Source of the DNA: Adenophora triphylla var. japonica
Taxonomy: Eukaryota > Streptophyta > Magnoliopsida > Asterales > Campanulaceae
Assembly: GCA_022495995.1 (NCBI GenBank)
Contig: JAFEMH010001456.1
Location: forward strand, 1 to 64,000
Direction of reading: 5' to 3'
DNA: 64,000 bases
Position numbers and translations under genes: made by a program. This document shows, piece by piece, positions 1-12,208 of the stretch; within the stretch, counting starts at the first letter, position 1, and the number at the start of each line of letters is the position of its first letter. The notes beneath the pieces were generated by a model. It was not told where the DNA came from and ran no database searches. It saw nothing but the letters and a program-made list of their open reading frames with translations.

Positions 1-344
1 AAAGTTCATCAAGGAGCAATAGAAGATGAGAAAGATGAGAGAATTTGAGTAAAAACTGTGTGTATTGATCATCTCACCTTTCCATCATACTTACTGCACT
101 TAGAATAATCGCCTAAACAAACTATAACAAACTCTAACAATATTCTCATAACAACATTTAGCTAGCCCCCTAACTTACACTTTATTTGGCTGCACGATCC
201 TTTTCACCACTTTCACAATTATGTACACACAGATCTCCTAGAGATTGAGAAAATTAATGCAAGTTTCTTTGGTTCATTATGTGATTTACATCTGGGAGTG
301 CCTTATAAATTAAGATTAAGATTGTGCGCCAATAATTCTAACTC

Positions 345-1723
345 AACATTGCGACATGTACTCCAATCGATCCTCAACCACCTCATCACATGCTATGCTA
401 CTTCTCCGACCCGTTTCCTTCCTTCCTAATTTGGGATATGTTCCAGCTTCCCTCAACGCTTATCATGGCTCTAAAACAAACATATATCTATGGAGGCGAA
501 AACCAACACCTCTATATAGCAACTCCGGTGGGAATGAACGGGCTTTCTATCACTTATGTCTAAGCGACTTTTTTTCTTCGACTGCTTTCTTTGGTAGGCC
601 CTCGTTGATTAAATCGCTCGGAGATCCCCGAACTTGATCCAAATTATAAAGTAGAAAATCTCATCAAGGGTAAAATTATTTCCTGTGTTTGCACACCATG
701 TCACAGGGATGCAACCACAACATCAAACCAAATGGGGTTCTCATGCAGGCCAATGTTTTCCATTCGATTCTAACATGTTTTAAGGCCCATGAAATTTATT
801 GGGCCTATTATGAATTATTTTTGAAAATTCCATGTAGCTTGGGCTTTTCATATGGATCAATCGATGAGGACTATTATACCGGATATCATCATCTCAAATG
901 TGAAGGGTGGAAATCAAGTGTTTTACGATCCAAATAGGCCAAGATTTTTAGTGGGATGTACCAATTAATCTTAATGATGTGCTAAGCCAAAACAAAAGAT
1001 GGAATTCAGGCCTTCTTGATGTTTACATTTTCTAAATACAATCCATTAATTTATGGTACACGATATTTGGGCCTTTATATGGGCCGTTGTTATTCACACT
1101 TTGTGTTTTGGGCCCTTCGGTCCATTCCGGGATTAGCATTTACTCATACCTCGCCGATAGCTCTCTCAAATGGTTTTTCTTGTACATCTTCCTAATCCCA
1201 GGAGCCTGGCGTACCTAGATTGCTTCAACTACATATATTTCCAAGGGAATTTCAAATGGTGGGAATGATCAAAGAATGTGGCTAATAAGAGGACTTTCTG
1301 GCTGTAACATGTTTGGGCTCATCAAGCACAACAAGCAAACACTTAGGCATCATCTCACAAGGATTCAATGTGACCATCAAAGTACAAGATGCCGAACAAA
1401 TAAAGAGATATGATCAAGGAACTTTTGAGTTTGGGGTTTCGTCCCCAATGTTCGTGCCATTCACAACTCGGAACAATTCTCAATCTAATCACGATACTGC
1501 GGGTTTTATTAATATATTTATTGGGAAAAATTTGGAGGAAATGTTTGTGCAAGTTTTGATAGCCGGTTTTGGAGTGTTGAATAGCTTGCCAATCTATGAA
1601 GCCATGTTGTTGAGGAGTGATAAAGGGAGAATGCCCAAAAGTAAGGTCACTTTTATTTCCACGGTAATTGCATGTGCTATTTGTGCAAAGAAGTTATTTT
1701 GTATTTTAGAAATATTAATGTAA
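345..1723 (+). pseudogene. Cellulose synthase-like G (CslG) pseudogene, copy A, 5'-truncated
   Basis: This relic matches the C-terminal half of CslG glycosyltransferases, which are multi-pass Golgi/ER membrane proteins. Pieces appear in order but in different frames: a degraded catalytic region beginning around a DMYS-like motif at 353, 'IYGGE' near 491, 'SEIPELDPN' near 615, 'GFSYGSIDEDYYTGYHHL' at 841-894, 'LNDVLSQNKRWNSGLLDV' near 970-1022, and the C-terminal 'GFNVTIKVQDAEQIKRYDQG' followed by 'FEFGVSSPMFVPFT' at 1361-1470. The tail at 1540-1720 resembles the last membrane helices. Several frameshifts are needed to join the pieces, and the N-terminal half is not in the window. A tagged intron probably ends near 839. 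It is a tandem partner of copy B. CslG members in some eudicots act in triterpenoid saponin glucuronidation, but this copy cannot make a full enzyme. Confidence 0.85.
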
Positions 1724-2039
1724 TCGATTTATGATTCAATTAGTCTCCTACGTACTAATTAATCGTATTATCCATCCGTCACACTTTCCTTTTTATCCAT
1801 CCTTTAATAAGTATCACATTTTTAAATAAAAAATAATTTAGATAAGTTTTACTATATTACAAATAATACTATATAAATAAGTAAAAACACATATTTTACT
1901 AGATAATGTATCAATAAGCAACCCATCACGATCCGGATCGTTTATACAATCGTAATCTTCTTTCTCCTTTATCACAATTTCCTTAACCTAATCCACTCTC
2001 CCAATACCTTAATCACCATTCTCCTAATTCTAGTCGATC
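1724..2039. other. Spacer between the two CslG relics
   Basis: AT-rich sequence with no coding signal. It separates the 3' end of copy A from the first recognisable exon of copy B. Confidence 0.5.
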
Positions 2040-3420
2040 TTGTACTTTCTTTCATGTGGATAACCTATCAAGCCTGTCAATTATACCCAATCCGACGCCA
2101 AGTTTTCCCGGAAAATCTAACATTTGTTGCAAAGGAGAGCGAATATCCGCCTTTGGATGTGTCATGTGTTTATATGCACGGCGGATCCCTTCAAAGAGCC
2201 ACCAATCGGGGTGGTTAACATCGCTTATCGGTGTTGGCTTATGATTATCCGGTGGAGAAGCCGTCCATTTATGTATCGGACGACTGAGGGTCTCGCTGAC
2301 TTCTTTGCATTAATGGAGGCCGTTAAATTTGCTAAATATTGGTTGCCGTATTGCAAGAAGAACGGTGATAATGGATAGATGTCCAGAGGTGTATTTTAAA
2401 TCTGATCATGATTATGATTTGTTACCTGAGACTAGGGAAATTAAGGTACTATTTACTCTTATTATTAAGTGTATCATATTTCCTCCGTCTCAAAAATAAT
2501 ATTTCTATTTTTTTATCGTTAATGATTTTAGGTAGTGTTTGTCCTGGACGACGACTGCGACAACAACCATCCTTTTACCAAGTGGACCACCAATTTCACC
2601 CGTCAAGATCATCCTCCCATTATTGAGGTTTTATTTATTATTTTGTTGACTTATGCATTACTCTTGATTAATTATTTTGTTACTTCTAAAATCATAGTTG
2701 TTTCAAAACTCTTGAAATATATTATTGCTTAGTGCTTAAATCGGTACTTATAACTTGTTGATGAGTATAGGTTCTCTTGGATGGCAAGACGGATAAAAAT
2801 GTCGATGGTAACGCGATGCCAAGTCTTATTTTTATTTCTAGGAGAAAAGCATAGTCAAACCACATAATTTTATAATTTTAAAGCGGGTGCCCCTTAATGT
2901 GCTGGTACGCCCTTAAATAGAAGAAAATTATTTTTTTATTAAACATGCCTTAAGCTTTCTATTTACGCATTATTGTTATCCTTTCTTCATTTCATAAAAT
3001 ATTTTTCTTTATTTTTTAAGTTTCGTGACGGGGACAATGACGAATGCACCAATTTTACTAGTCGTGGATTGTGACATGTACTCAAATGATCCCAAGACTC
3101 CCTTCGAGCACTATGTTACTTTGTGGACCCTCTTATGGACCCCAAGCTCGCATTCGTTCAATTTCCTCAACGCTTTCATGGTATTAACAAGGATGACATT
3201 TATAGTGGTAAATTTAAAATGATGACCAGACTTGATACTTTGGGCTATGATGGTTTATCGGGCCCTCATTTTATGGTCACCGGGAAATTTTTTCGTAGGC
3301 ATGCTTTATTTGAGCCTATTTTATATTCTCGATATTCAACAGTCAAGTCTCGAAAATGTTAACATCCGTTCAAAAGATATTCTCGGAGTTAGCCCATTAC
3401 GTAGCGGGCCGCAACAATTG

Positions 3421-3483
<63 letters not shown>

Positions 3484-4460
3484 TTAGTCTCAGGATTTAG
3501 GTAGGACGGTTGATTTGAAACGAACGGAGGGAGGGAGTATGTTATATAGCCATTGACTTAGTTAATGAATAATGATTTAAACTTTTGCAGATTGGGTTTA
3601 AGTATGGATGCTTAGTTGAGGACATGTTCACAAGTTATCGTCTCACATTGTGAAGGATGGAGGTTCTATTTTTAGCAAATTCCTACAAGAGCTGCATTTT
3701 TGGGGAACTCCCCAATTACACTTTATGATTGGCTTACTCAAACAAAACGATGGTATATGGGCATTCTTCAGATCAATTTGTCGAAATACAGCCCAATAAA
3801 TTATGGGCTCAAGTCCATGAAGTATCCTCTCCAAGCCCTTTGTTATTTACAATACTTTTCCTGGCCCTTTTGGTCTATCCCTATTATCATATATGCCTTC
3901 TTGCCTCAATTAATGCTCATCAACTCTTTCCACATCTTTCCCAAGGTCTAATTTCATCTGAAAACGTGTTTTATTTTTTTTTATCAAACAAAGGAAATTT
4001 CGTAGTATTTATCATTTGTATTTGAACTAATGAAATTTTGTGACACGAGTTTCGGATCCTTGGTTCTTTTTATATGTTTTTCTTTTCCTTGGGGCGTATG
4101 GTAAACATCTTTTCGACTTCACAATCGAGGGAAGGCCAATATTGAAAAGGTGGTGGAATTGCCAACGTATGTGGTTGATATGTGGAGTGTCAAGCTTCCC
4201 ATTTGCATTACTTGAATTTACGCTCTCAAGTCCCTAGGCATAGCCACATTTGGATTCAACGTTACGAGCAAAGTCATTGACAGGGAACAAGGGATGTATG
4301 AATTTGGAGTTGGGTCGCCCATGTTCTTTGCCATAACAATTGTCGCCACCATCAACTAAACTTATTGGCCTTCTTAGTAGGCATTTCACTTGTTTTCAAA
4401 TTTTCCTCTATTATGGATCAACAATAATTAACATGATACCTCATATTGTACAAGGTTCGT
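2040..4460 (+). pseudogene. Cellulose synthase-like G (CslG) pseudogene, copy B
   Basis: Exon-like blocks follow the order of a CslG gene. The first block, to 2444, contains 'ICTADPFKEPPIGVVN', then 'ALMEAVKFAKYWLPYCKK' and, after a frameshift, 'CPEVYFKSD'. The next is 2532-2627 ('FTKWTTNFTRQDHPPIIE'), then 2770-2900 ('MPSLIFISR' followed by an in-frame stop). The catalytic block 3025-3425 holds 'MTNAPILLVVDCDMYSNDP' (DCD motif) and 'LAFVQFPQRFHGINKDDIY' in two frames. Block 3590-3951 includes 'QTKRWYMGILQINLSKYSP' (QxxRW-type motif, here TKRW) and membrane helices. The last block, 4040-4350, has 'GAYGKHLFDF', 'QRMWLI' and, after a frameshift, 'GFNVTSKVIDREQGMYEFG'. Frameshifts and stops occur in nearly every exon, so no enzyme can be made. 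Introns keep plausible GT/AG ends. Confidence 0.88.
3425..3481. repeat. (TA)n microsatellite in CslG copy B intron
   Basis: Uninterrupted TA dinucleotides of about 28 units lie directly after the catalytic exon of CslG copy B. A Stowaway-like 'GGAGGGAGGGAGTA' remnant follows near 3525. Confidence 0.95.
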
Positions 4461-5290
4461 GGTGCATACAAAATAATATAATCGTAAAAGAAAATACAAA
4501 ACATGGATCAACCAAAAAGGATGTCTAACATAAGGGAGTGGACCTTTATCTGAAAGATAAGGGCCTTTACAAGCAGGGGGTTCATTAAAATCATAAATAA
4601 AAATAAAAATAATATGAGTTCCTAAATTAGAAGGAACATAATTAGTAAAGGGATTTTTACCAATAAGCCCCTATAAGAAGGTGAAATTTATAAAAAAAAA
4701 AAAAACACCACATTTCATAATCTACCTTAGGGTCCATAGGTTGAAATCCATTTTACCAATAAACCCCTAGCTCCTTTTAAAATATTTATAATACCAAAAA
4801 TTCCCCTGGTATATATACGTCTGAATTTGAGGTTTTACGATCCCAAAAGGAAACGGAATCTCTCGCCTGCGCCAAAGCGGAATCCCTCGCCCCATTCACC
4901 TTTTCTTCTCTCGATTTCAATTCGAGAGAAGATTTTTGTCTTCTCTCGATCTCAATTCCTTTTCTCTCGATCTCAATTTGAAGTGGAATCAGATTCGATT
5001 TCTTGGTTTAGGCTTCAATTGATTGATTTAGATTTGCCCATCTCAGATTTCAATTTGTGGAAATTTTATCTCTCTAAAGGTATGTCATATTCGGATTTGA
5101 TATTGTTGATTTGCTTATTTTTGTGAACGAAATCTGTTATAGCTTTGAATTTTTTGTAATACATTGTGTGTTTATGTTTTTGTAATTGTTTCAATAATCT
5201 AGTTCTATGATAATCAATATTGTTAAGTGAATTTCTCAGTTGTAATATTTTTGATGTTTCTTTTATGCAAACAGATTATATCTTATAGAT
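4461..5290. other. Non-coding stretch upstream of the MULE transposase
   Basis: No coding signal. A phrase like 'TTACCAATAAGCCCCT' occurs twice (about 4659 and 4755), and CT-rich leader-like sequence lies at 4860-4980. It may be the 5' untranslated/terminal part of the Mutator-like element, but I could not find a matching inverted copy on the far side. Confidence 0.35.
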
Positions 5291-7475
5291 ATGGATACTC
5301 CGGTGATGCTTTCTTTTAAGTATGGTGAATTGAATGCAATAGCAAGATTTGCCCAGCTTTTCTTCTTATTCTCGCTTGTTTGTTCAAGGTGGCCGTCATT
5401 GAATAAGGATTCTATATCATTGTTATATGTTTTACATGATAATTCAAGTTGCTTACCGAGAATGAAGAGGATTTCTTGAATATGGGCATCATGTTAGGTT
5501 ATAGTGGTGCAAAACTTGTTGTTGTTCATGTTAAAGAGAGTCAATCTATTTGTGCCTATGAATCATCTACATCTACCGTAAGGGTTGTGGTGGTTCTATA
5601 TCTAATGAACTTGAGCATAGTAGTTCTAGTAGGCTTGTACTTGAAATGACTGTGAACTTTTTCCATCATGGAGAAAAAGAATTGTTAACTACAAAGTGGG
5701 CTAAGGAAATAATAGGTATTGGACAAGTTTTTGAAACAGAATTACCGAGTTTCGTATCGTATTATGTAAGTATGCCTCGCGAGGTTGGATTTAGTTTTGA
5801 GTATATTAAAAATGACAAAAAAGGTGTTACCGCACAAAGCCGCAAGCATAAATCTACCGTAGGTCCGTCCTTGGAGGATCCATGCTTCGTTGAGAAGTCA
5901 AATTGATTTGTTTACATAAAAACATATACTTCAATTTATACATGTGGTGATGTGCATAGGAGTGAAAAGGGTAGTAGGGTTACTTCGATGTTCTTGTTGA
6001 ATCCATAGTTGATGTTGTTCGTTCTACGCCTTTGATTGGTACAACTCAAATTCTTAGTGGTTCTTAAGACTAGTTATGGACTTGATGTAACTTACAAATT
6101 TGGGTGGAGAGCTATCGAGAAAGCTAGGGCAATAGTTTACGGTGAAGAATTGTTATCTTATGATAATTTGAGAGGTTACTTTAAGAAGATGAAGGAGTTG
6201 GATGCGAATAATCGCTTTGTGCTTGAATCTGATAAAGTAGGTCACTTTAAAAGGTGTTTTGTTTCATTTGGAGAATGTAAAAGAGGTTTTCGACTTTGTC
6301 GTCTGTTGCTATTTGTTGATGGTACATTTTTACATGGAAAATACAAGGGGACTTTACTTGCTGCAATGACCAAAGATGGCAACTCTGGTATGTATTATTC
6401 TTTACATAAATAGTATAGTGTATTTATCATTGTTTCTTGAATTGTTCTTACTATAGTTTTTTTATCCAGTGGCTTTTTAACATTGCTTTTGCTTTTGTCT
6501 GGTGAAGATACTGCAAATTGATATGGTTTTTGGAGCAAACATAAACCTCTCATAGATTATAGGCAAGTGACATTTCAGGTTCGATCGCCATCAAGGCATT
6601 ATTCAAGCAAAGGAAAGACGTGTTGCCCGAATGTTTTCATTCATTTTGCATTGTTCATTTGAAACATAATTTGAAGTATAAGATGAGAGGCTATCATATA
6701 AGCTTTAAGAATAGGATGACTTATAAACTCGCCAAGCGCAAGCCCCGACCGAAGAACTTTTTAATAATTATCTGAATGAAATGAAAGCTAAAGGTGGGAC
6801 AATTAAAGAGTTTTTGGGTAACCTACCAGTTGAAAATTATGCTAATGCATTCTTTAATGGTAGTCGATATGGGGAGATGGCATCCAATGCTGCAGAATCA
6901 TTTAATGCTCAGTTTAAAGTTGCTCGTTCATTGCCTATTATGGAGTTAATTGATTCTATTAGATTGAAGTTGATGTGTCAAATGTCAAAACGGAGAGAAG
7001 ACTCATCAAAGTGGAATACACCATTGTGTCCTCTTATGCAGAAGAAGTATGAAGAACATACAAAAATTGGTAGGTCATGGGTGGTATACTCTTCTTCAAA
7101 CAATGTGTTTGAAGTGCATTCCGTTCCACCAATGGTTGTCAACGTCGAAGAATGCACATGTTCATGTGGAAAGTGGCAAAGATTGAAGGTTTCCCTTGTG
7201 TGCATGCAATATGGTTCTGTTCAATACCAAACCAGATCCATTCTCATACTTTGAGCCATTTTTCCATTGCAGTTACTACAGAGAGTGTTATGCTTCACCT
7301 ATCCAGGCTTATGCTTCATTTGGTCAAGATCCCACTACTGAACCACCCGCGATACTTCCACCCAGCACAAGGCGTCCTCCTGGAAGGCCTAGGAATAATC
7401 ATATTCCTTCTAGGGGGAGGTTATGAAAAGGAAAATGAAATGTGGTCGTTGCGGAAAATTAGGAACTCACAATAG
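5291..7475 (+). pseudogene. Mutator-like element (MULE/MuDR) transposase, frameshifted
   Basis: Fragments occur in MuDR order. An N-terminal piece starts 'MDTPVMLSFKYGEL' at 5291. A MuDR N-terminal domain around 5750-5960 reads 'FEYIKNDKKGVTAQ' and then, frameshifted, 'WRIHASLRSQIDLF'. At 6036-6413 the catalytic core opens with 'LLFVDGTFLHGKYKG' (first catalytic Asp). A second block at about 6580-6740 carries 'DRHQGIIQA' and 'CFHSFCIVHLKHNLKYKM'. The third, 6781-7254, contains 'EMASNAAESFNAQF'. The SWIM zinc finger CxCxnCxH is visible as 'CTCSCGKW' and, one frame over, 'GFPCVHAI' (7155-7210). A C-terminal 'RRPPGRPRNNHI' and a knuckle-like 'CGRCGKLGTHNR' end it near 7475. At least four frameshifts and several stops make it inactive. 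DDE transposases of this kind cut and paste elements with long TIRs; I could not define this one's TIRs. Confidence 0.87.
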
Positions 7476-8709
7476 GAAGTCTATGCAGGGAACCTATTTA
7501 ATGATGTTTTGGTTCTATCTTTAGTCCAGATTTTTTTCTTTTTCTTTTTAAAGACAATATATGAAATGAAAGGGAATATGTTAGATGGTGAATTTAATTT
7601 CTCGTTTTTGGTGATTGTTTTTGTTTCCTTAACATATTAATGCTTTGTTGTTTCAGTAACAGATAAACATACTTCTGAGTTTTTTTGGTTTTGACATGTG
7701 TAGTATGTTTGCATTGAGAAGTCTATTTCGTTGTTATAGTCATTCTTTTTATAGAAAAACTGTGAAAAACATTGCACAGCTTATTGTGCATAATGCTGAA
7801 ATAGAGTCGCCTTCCGTGCGCACGCCTCACTACCATCCAAAGGGCAAATTTCACTTTTGGCATAGCAAGGTCTCGGATCGTCTTCCTGTGCGCACGCCTC
7901 ATCTCACCTGTGCGCCAACCTCACCTGTGTACTACATGGCCTAAGCCTCACCGCCGTGGTGGCGCTACCAAATTAATTCCTACCAAAGGCGCACGCCTTA
8001 AAACCAACAACCGTAAAATAGGTCCTACAGCTTATTTACATCAATACCCAAAGAATCGTGAAAAACATTGCACATTTATTTACATCAAAACCAACAACCG
8101 TGAAATAGGTCCTACAGTTGTTCTATAAAAGAATGACTTAAAAACAGAGAAATCGCTTACACGCTTATGCACAATAACCGAGAAATTGACCTCACAATCC
8201 TAACCGAGAAATTGACATCACAAGCTTGTGCAGTAAACCGCAAGAATAGATAAACATACTTCTCAACGTATCTTTCCAAAGAAAGAGAGAAGTAATAAGA
8301 ATAAGAGGCCGTATTCAATGGAATTGTCGAAATTGACAAAAGAGAGGTAGGGGAAAAGGGAGAAAGAAAATAATACTTCTCAACGTATCTTTCCAGCTTT
8401 AGTTTGAATAACACTAGGCTCGAATGAGTTCTAAAGAAAATCTCAGATGACCAATTTGGTCATGTCAATACAATAAGCAAACTTCCTTCTGATACCACAC
8501 ATTTGTCAAGTCTATGAAAACTTTTAACTCAGAATAGCATCTCATTGATTTCTCCATTGTTTCTCAATGCTATTGCACTACATATGTTCTAGTTACTACA
8601 TGTCTTTTTCATTTGGACATCAACAACCAAAAGAGGGCCTATACAAAAAATAATGTATCTTTAAACAGTCACCATAATCAAACTACAAACACTTTCTTTT
8701 CATCATTCA
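7476..8709. other. Non-coding sequence with degenerate copies of the downstream array motifs
   Basis: No coding signal. From about 7750 it contains scattered motifs such as 'GTGAAAAACATTGCACA' and 'CCGAGAAATTGACCTCACA'. These are diverged relatives of the 338-bp repeat that begins near 8710. Two copies of 'GTGCGCACGCCTCA' sit near 7817 and 7888. Confidence 0.5.
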
Positions 8710-10033
8710 GAAATTGACCTCACAGTTGTGCACAAACATTCATGAACAACAGATAAATCACAGGTAAACCACACATATTAAGTAGCAAAACAACTATAAA
8801 ATTGACCTCACAGCTTCTCGCCTTAGAAAGGTCACAACCCAAACCATTTCACATTCATATATAACTATGAAACTGACTCACAGCTTTAGAAGTGTGAAAA
8901 ACATTTCACACTTATTCACATCACAACCAACAACTGTGAAATACACCTCACAGTTGTTGTTCAATGAAAGAATGACATAAAATTGTGAAATCTATCACAC
9001 AGTTATGCACAATAACTGAGAAAGTGACCTCAACAATCATAACTGAGAAATTGATCTCACAGTTGTGCACAAACATTCATGAACAACAGATAAATCACAG
9101 GTAAACCACACATACTAAGTAGCAAAACAACTGTAAAATTGACCTCACAGTTCTCAGTTTAGAAAGGTCACAACCCTAACCATTTCACATTCATATATAA
9201 CTGTGAAACTGACCTCACAATTTTATAAGTGTGAAAAACATTTCACACTTATTCACATCACAACTAACAACTGTGAAATAGATCTCACAGTTGTTGTACT
9301 ATGAAAGAATGACATAAAAACTGTGAAATCTATCACACAGTTATGCACAATAACTGAGAAAGTGACCTCAACAATCATAACTGAGAAATTGATCTCACAA
9401 TTGTGCACAAACATTCATGAACAACAGATAAATCACAGGTAAACCACACATACTAAGTAGAAAAACAATTGTAAAATTGACCTCACAGTTCTCAGTTTAG
9501 AAAGGTCACAACCCAAACCATTTCACATTCATATATAACCGTGAAACCGACTCACAGCTTTAGAAATGTGAAAATATTTCATACTTATTCACATCACAAC
9601 CAACAACCGTGAAATAGACCTCACAGCTTGCTGTTTCTATGAAAAAATGACATAAAAACTGTGAAATCTATCACACAGTTATGCACAATAACCGAGAAAG
9701 TGACCTCAACAATCATAATTGAGAAATTGACCTCATAGTTGTGCATAAACATTCATGAACAATAGATAAATTACAGGTAAACCACACATACTAAGTAGCA
9801 AAACAACTATAAAATTGACCTTACAGTTCTCAGTTTAGAAAGGTCACAACCCAAACCATTTCACATTCATATATAACTGTGAAACTGACCTCACAGTTTT
9901 AGAAGTGTGAAAAATATTTCACACTTATTCACATCACAACCAACAACTGTGAAATAGACCTCACAGTTGTTGTTCTATGAAAGAATGATATAAAAACTAT
10001 AAAATCTATCACACAGTTATGCACAATAACTGA
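8710..10033. repeat. 338-bp tandem array with embedded small inverted repeats
   Basis: The landmark 'AGTTATGCACAATAAC' recurs at 9001, 9339, 9677 and 10015, exactly 338 bp apart each time. The array holds nearly four units. Every unit contains several short hairpin-forming pairs in which AACTGTGA-type and TCACAGTT-type arms are separated by about 8-10 bases (for example at 8933-8960 and 9268-9295). It ends abruptly at the CACTA terminus at 10034. I see no reading frame in it. It could be a subterminal region of a DNA transposon or a small local satellite. Confidence 0.9.
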
Positions 10034-10210
10034 CACTATAAGAAAAAGGGTTTTTTGGAAGGGTTAAAATGCAGTCTCAAATACCTGTTTTTGGGAAGGC
10101 AGGAATACTCGTGCCAAATACTCTAGTAATTGGCACTCTTCTATCCTTGCCCTCTCAAATGCTTAGTAATTGGCACTCTTTTCCATTGTCCTCCCAAATA
10201 TAATTTTTTT
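10034..10210 (+). mobile_element. CACTA (En/Spm) transposon terminus, truncated
   Basis: The sequence starts 'CACTATAAGAAAAAGGG', the classic plant CACTA terminal inverted repeat. It is followed by subterminal repeats of 'TAATTGGCACTCTT' at about 10124-10180. The element reads rightwards, but no partner end ('CTTATAGTG') is visible and no transposase follows, so only one end survives. Its left flank is the 338-bp array. Confidence 0.7.
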
Positions 10211-10558
10211 TTAGGGCACTTTAACTTTTACCCGTGCTAATTATTGTGATATTATCTTAAAAATTTCGCCCCCAATTTTCCCCCTATTGATTTCTCCCGT
10301 ATTATATCTATAGTATAAAACCGGGAGGGGTGAACAGTGGTTTGAACAATATCAAATGGGTTTTTTTTTCATTTTGCCCTCATACTATACATTTGTTTCT
10401 TTTTCATTTAGCCCTTAAAATTTTTTTTTTTAAATAAAAAAAAAAAAAAAAAAATCTCTCTCGCTTTCTGTCTCTCTCACGCCCACTCCATACAACTCTC
10501 TAATTCTATGTATTCGATCCAACTCTACCTCGCAATTGATCGATTTAAACCCTAATAG

Positions 10559-10879
10559 GTGAGTACTAAATATGAAACTGGGAAACAAATGTGGGTGTAT
10601 GTTTTTGGTGTTGCTAAGGCTCCTAAAAAAGATGCTGATAAGTATGACGAATTTCTGAATAGGTGGGAAGCATGCAATTCCAAGATCATTACTTGGATTA
10701 ATAACTCTGTTGAGAACAAGATTGGTTCGCAATTGACTAAATATGAAACTGGGAAAGAGGTTTGGGATTACTTGGGAAGACTATATATGCGCTCTAAATT
10801 CGCTGTCCAATATCATTTGGAGGCTGATTCGTGCCTTAGTTTATGTTATTTTTTTGTTCCATATCAACAAGCCAGGTAG
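10559..10879 (+). pseudogene. Ty1/copia gag fragment, copy 1
   Basis: The peptide contains 'WEACNSKIITWINNSVENK', 'YETGKEVWDYLGRLYMRSKF' and 'AVQYHLEADS'. These match the UBN2-type gag domain of plant copia elements. It is only a gag segment: the N-terminus, zinc knuckle and pol are missing. Compared with copy 2 it has lost the primer-binding-site region and the gag start. The lost stretch is replaced by a short 'AAATATGAAACTGGGAAA' that also occurs 180 bp downstream, consistent with templated filler at a repair junction. Confidence 0.75.
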
Positions 10880-12208
10880 ATTGTTTCAAACAATCTAAGG
10901 CACGGATAGAAGCAACTGTGAAGTTAGGTGCATATAGTTCCATGTTCAAACTTTGAAGTAAGTTTGATTGACTGTCAATCCCAAAGTGGAAATATCCAAT
11001 CAAACTGTAATCTCATTGTTGGCACGGGTCTGATAAATTGTTGTTAGATACTCAGAATCGTGTTCTTTTGTGGCTGATTCTCTACTTCTCTGTTTGGGGA
11101 AGTTGATTGCGTTTCATCTTTGGATAAGTGGTTACATTGAGGATTCTTAAGTATCACAGGGACCACGTGGATTGGATACCTATCTTCTGTTCAAAACCTC
11201 TTCATATATTGCCACTATATCATCTTTCAATTTGTTATTTACTTATACATTCACTGCCACCCTCTTACACATCAACCGACACTAAAAAAAAAAAAAGCAA
11301 AAAAAAAGAGGGAAGTTGCAACCACGTGGCCTCTGTCTAGCCTCAAACTAAACCTTGCTTCTCTCTCTGCTCTCAATTCCAATTCCAATCTCATTCAGAG
11401 AATATTGTTTCCCATATCGATTCCCAATTGCATACCCACTTGCCACATGTCAATGAACCAACTCATAGCCCGTGCTAAATCAGGTCTGGACAAGAGAGGT
11501 GCCTTCTGCATTTAGAGCTGCATTGTGAGCATTATAGTGGAGGTATATAATAAAGTAGTTATGCGATGTCATATTGGGTGAGCAAGAAGAATAATCTTTT
11601 TTCTGGTAGAGCAGGTTGCTTATCTTGGTTGATTGGAATATGTCTAAGAGATCTCTATAGAAATAGACCTTAACATGCTGAATATGACCTTTGCAGCATT
11701 CAAATGTATGGTTTGTCATCTAGCGCCACATTAATTAGTAATTTTTGAATTGTTTGGCTTGCTTTAACCTATCTTTTAAGTCTTAAATCTCATTGCTGAA
11801 TACAGTCCAGAATAGAGCTTAAGACATAACATGCAGTTTAAGGATCGTTTGGCAAAATTGAAGGGTCTGAGCATCACAAGTGTAAGTTGAGCCCTTGATG
11901 TGATTAGTGTTTAACCTGACCATGTTAAGGAGGCTTGGTTTAATTTTTATTTTCTCCCTTGAAAGACGACTTATACAAATCCTCTACATTTGAGATGTAG
12001 AGGTCAATAAGCATGGTGGAATATTTTTATAATGTCCAGTTCTTGGTTAGTTATTAAGATGAAATGATAGCTTGTTCATGCTAATAAAGGTGGTGTGGTG
12101 TGGTGTGGCATTGATGATGTGTGAACAGGGAAGCCATCACTGTGCCTGTGCCTTGATGTTGATCTTATTTTGTTTTCTCATGCTGACATTAGATCTCTTT
12201 TTGTACAG
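10880..12208. other. Non-coding stretch between copia gag and MOS11-like exons, copy 1
   Basis: No coding signal is visible. It is nearly identical to 40853-42169 in copy 2. It may include 5' untranslated and intron sequence of the MOS11-like fragment, since CT-rich sequence at 11335-11400 resembles a plant leader. Confidence 0.5.

Noticed and set aside
7696..8128. Short frames downstream of the MULE transposase
   Set aside because: They overlap degenerate repeat motifs and show no similarity to MULE or host proteins.
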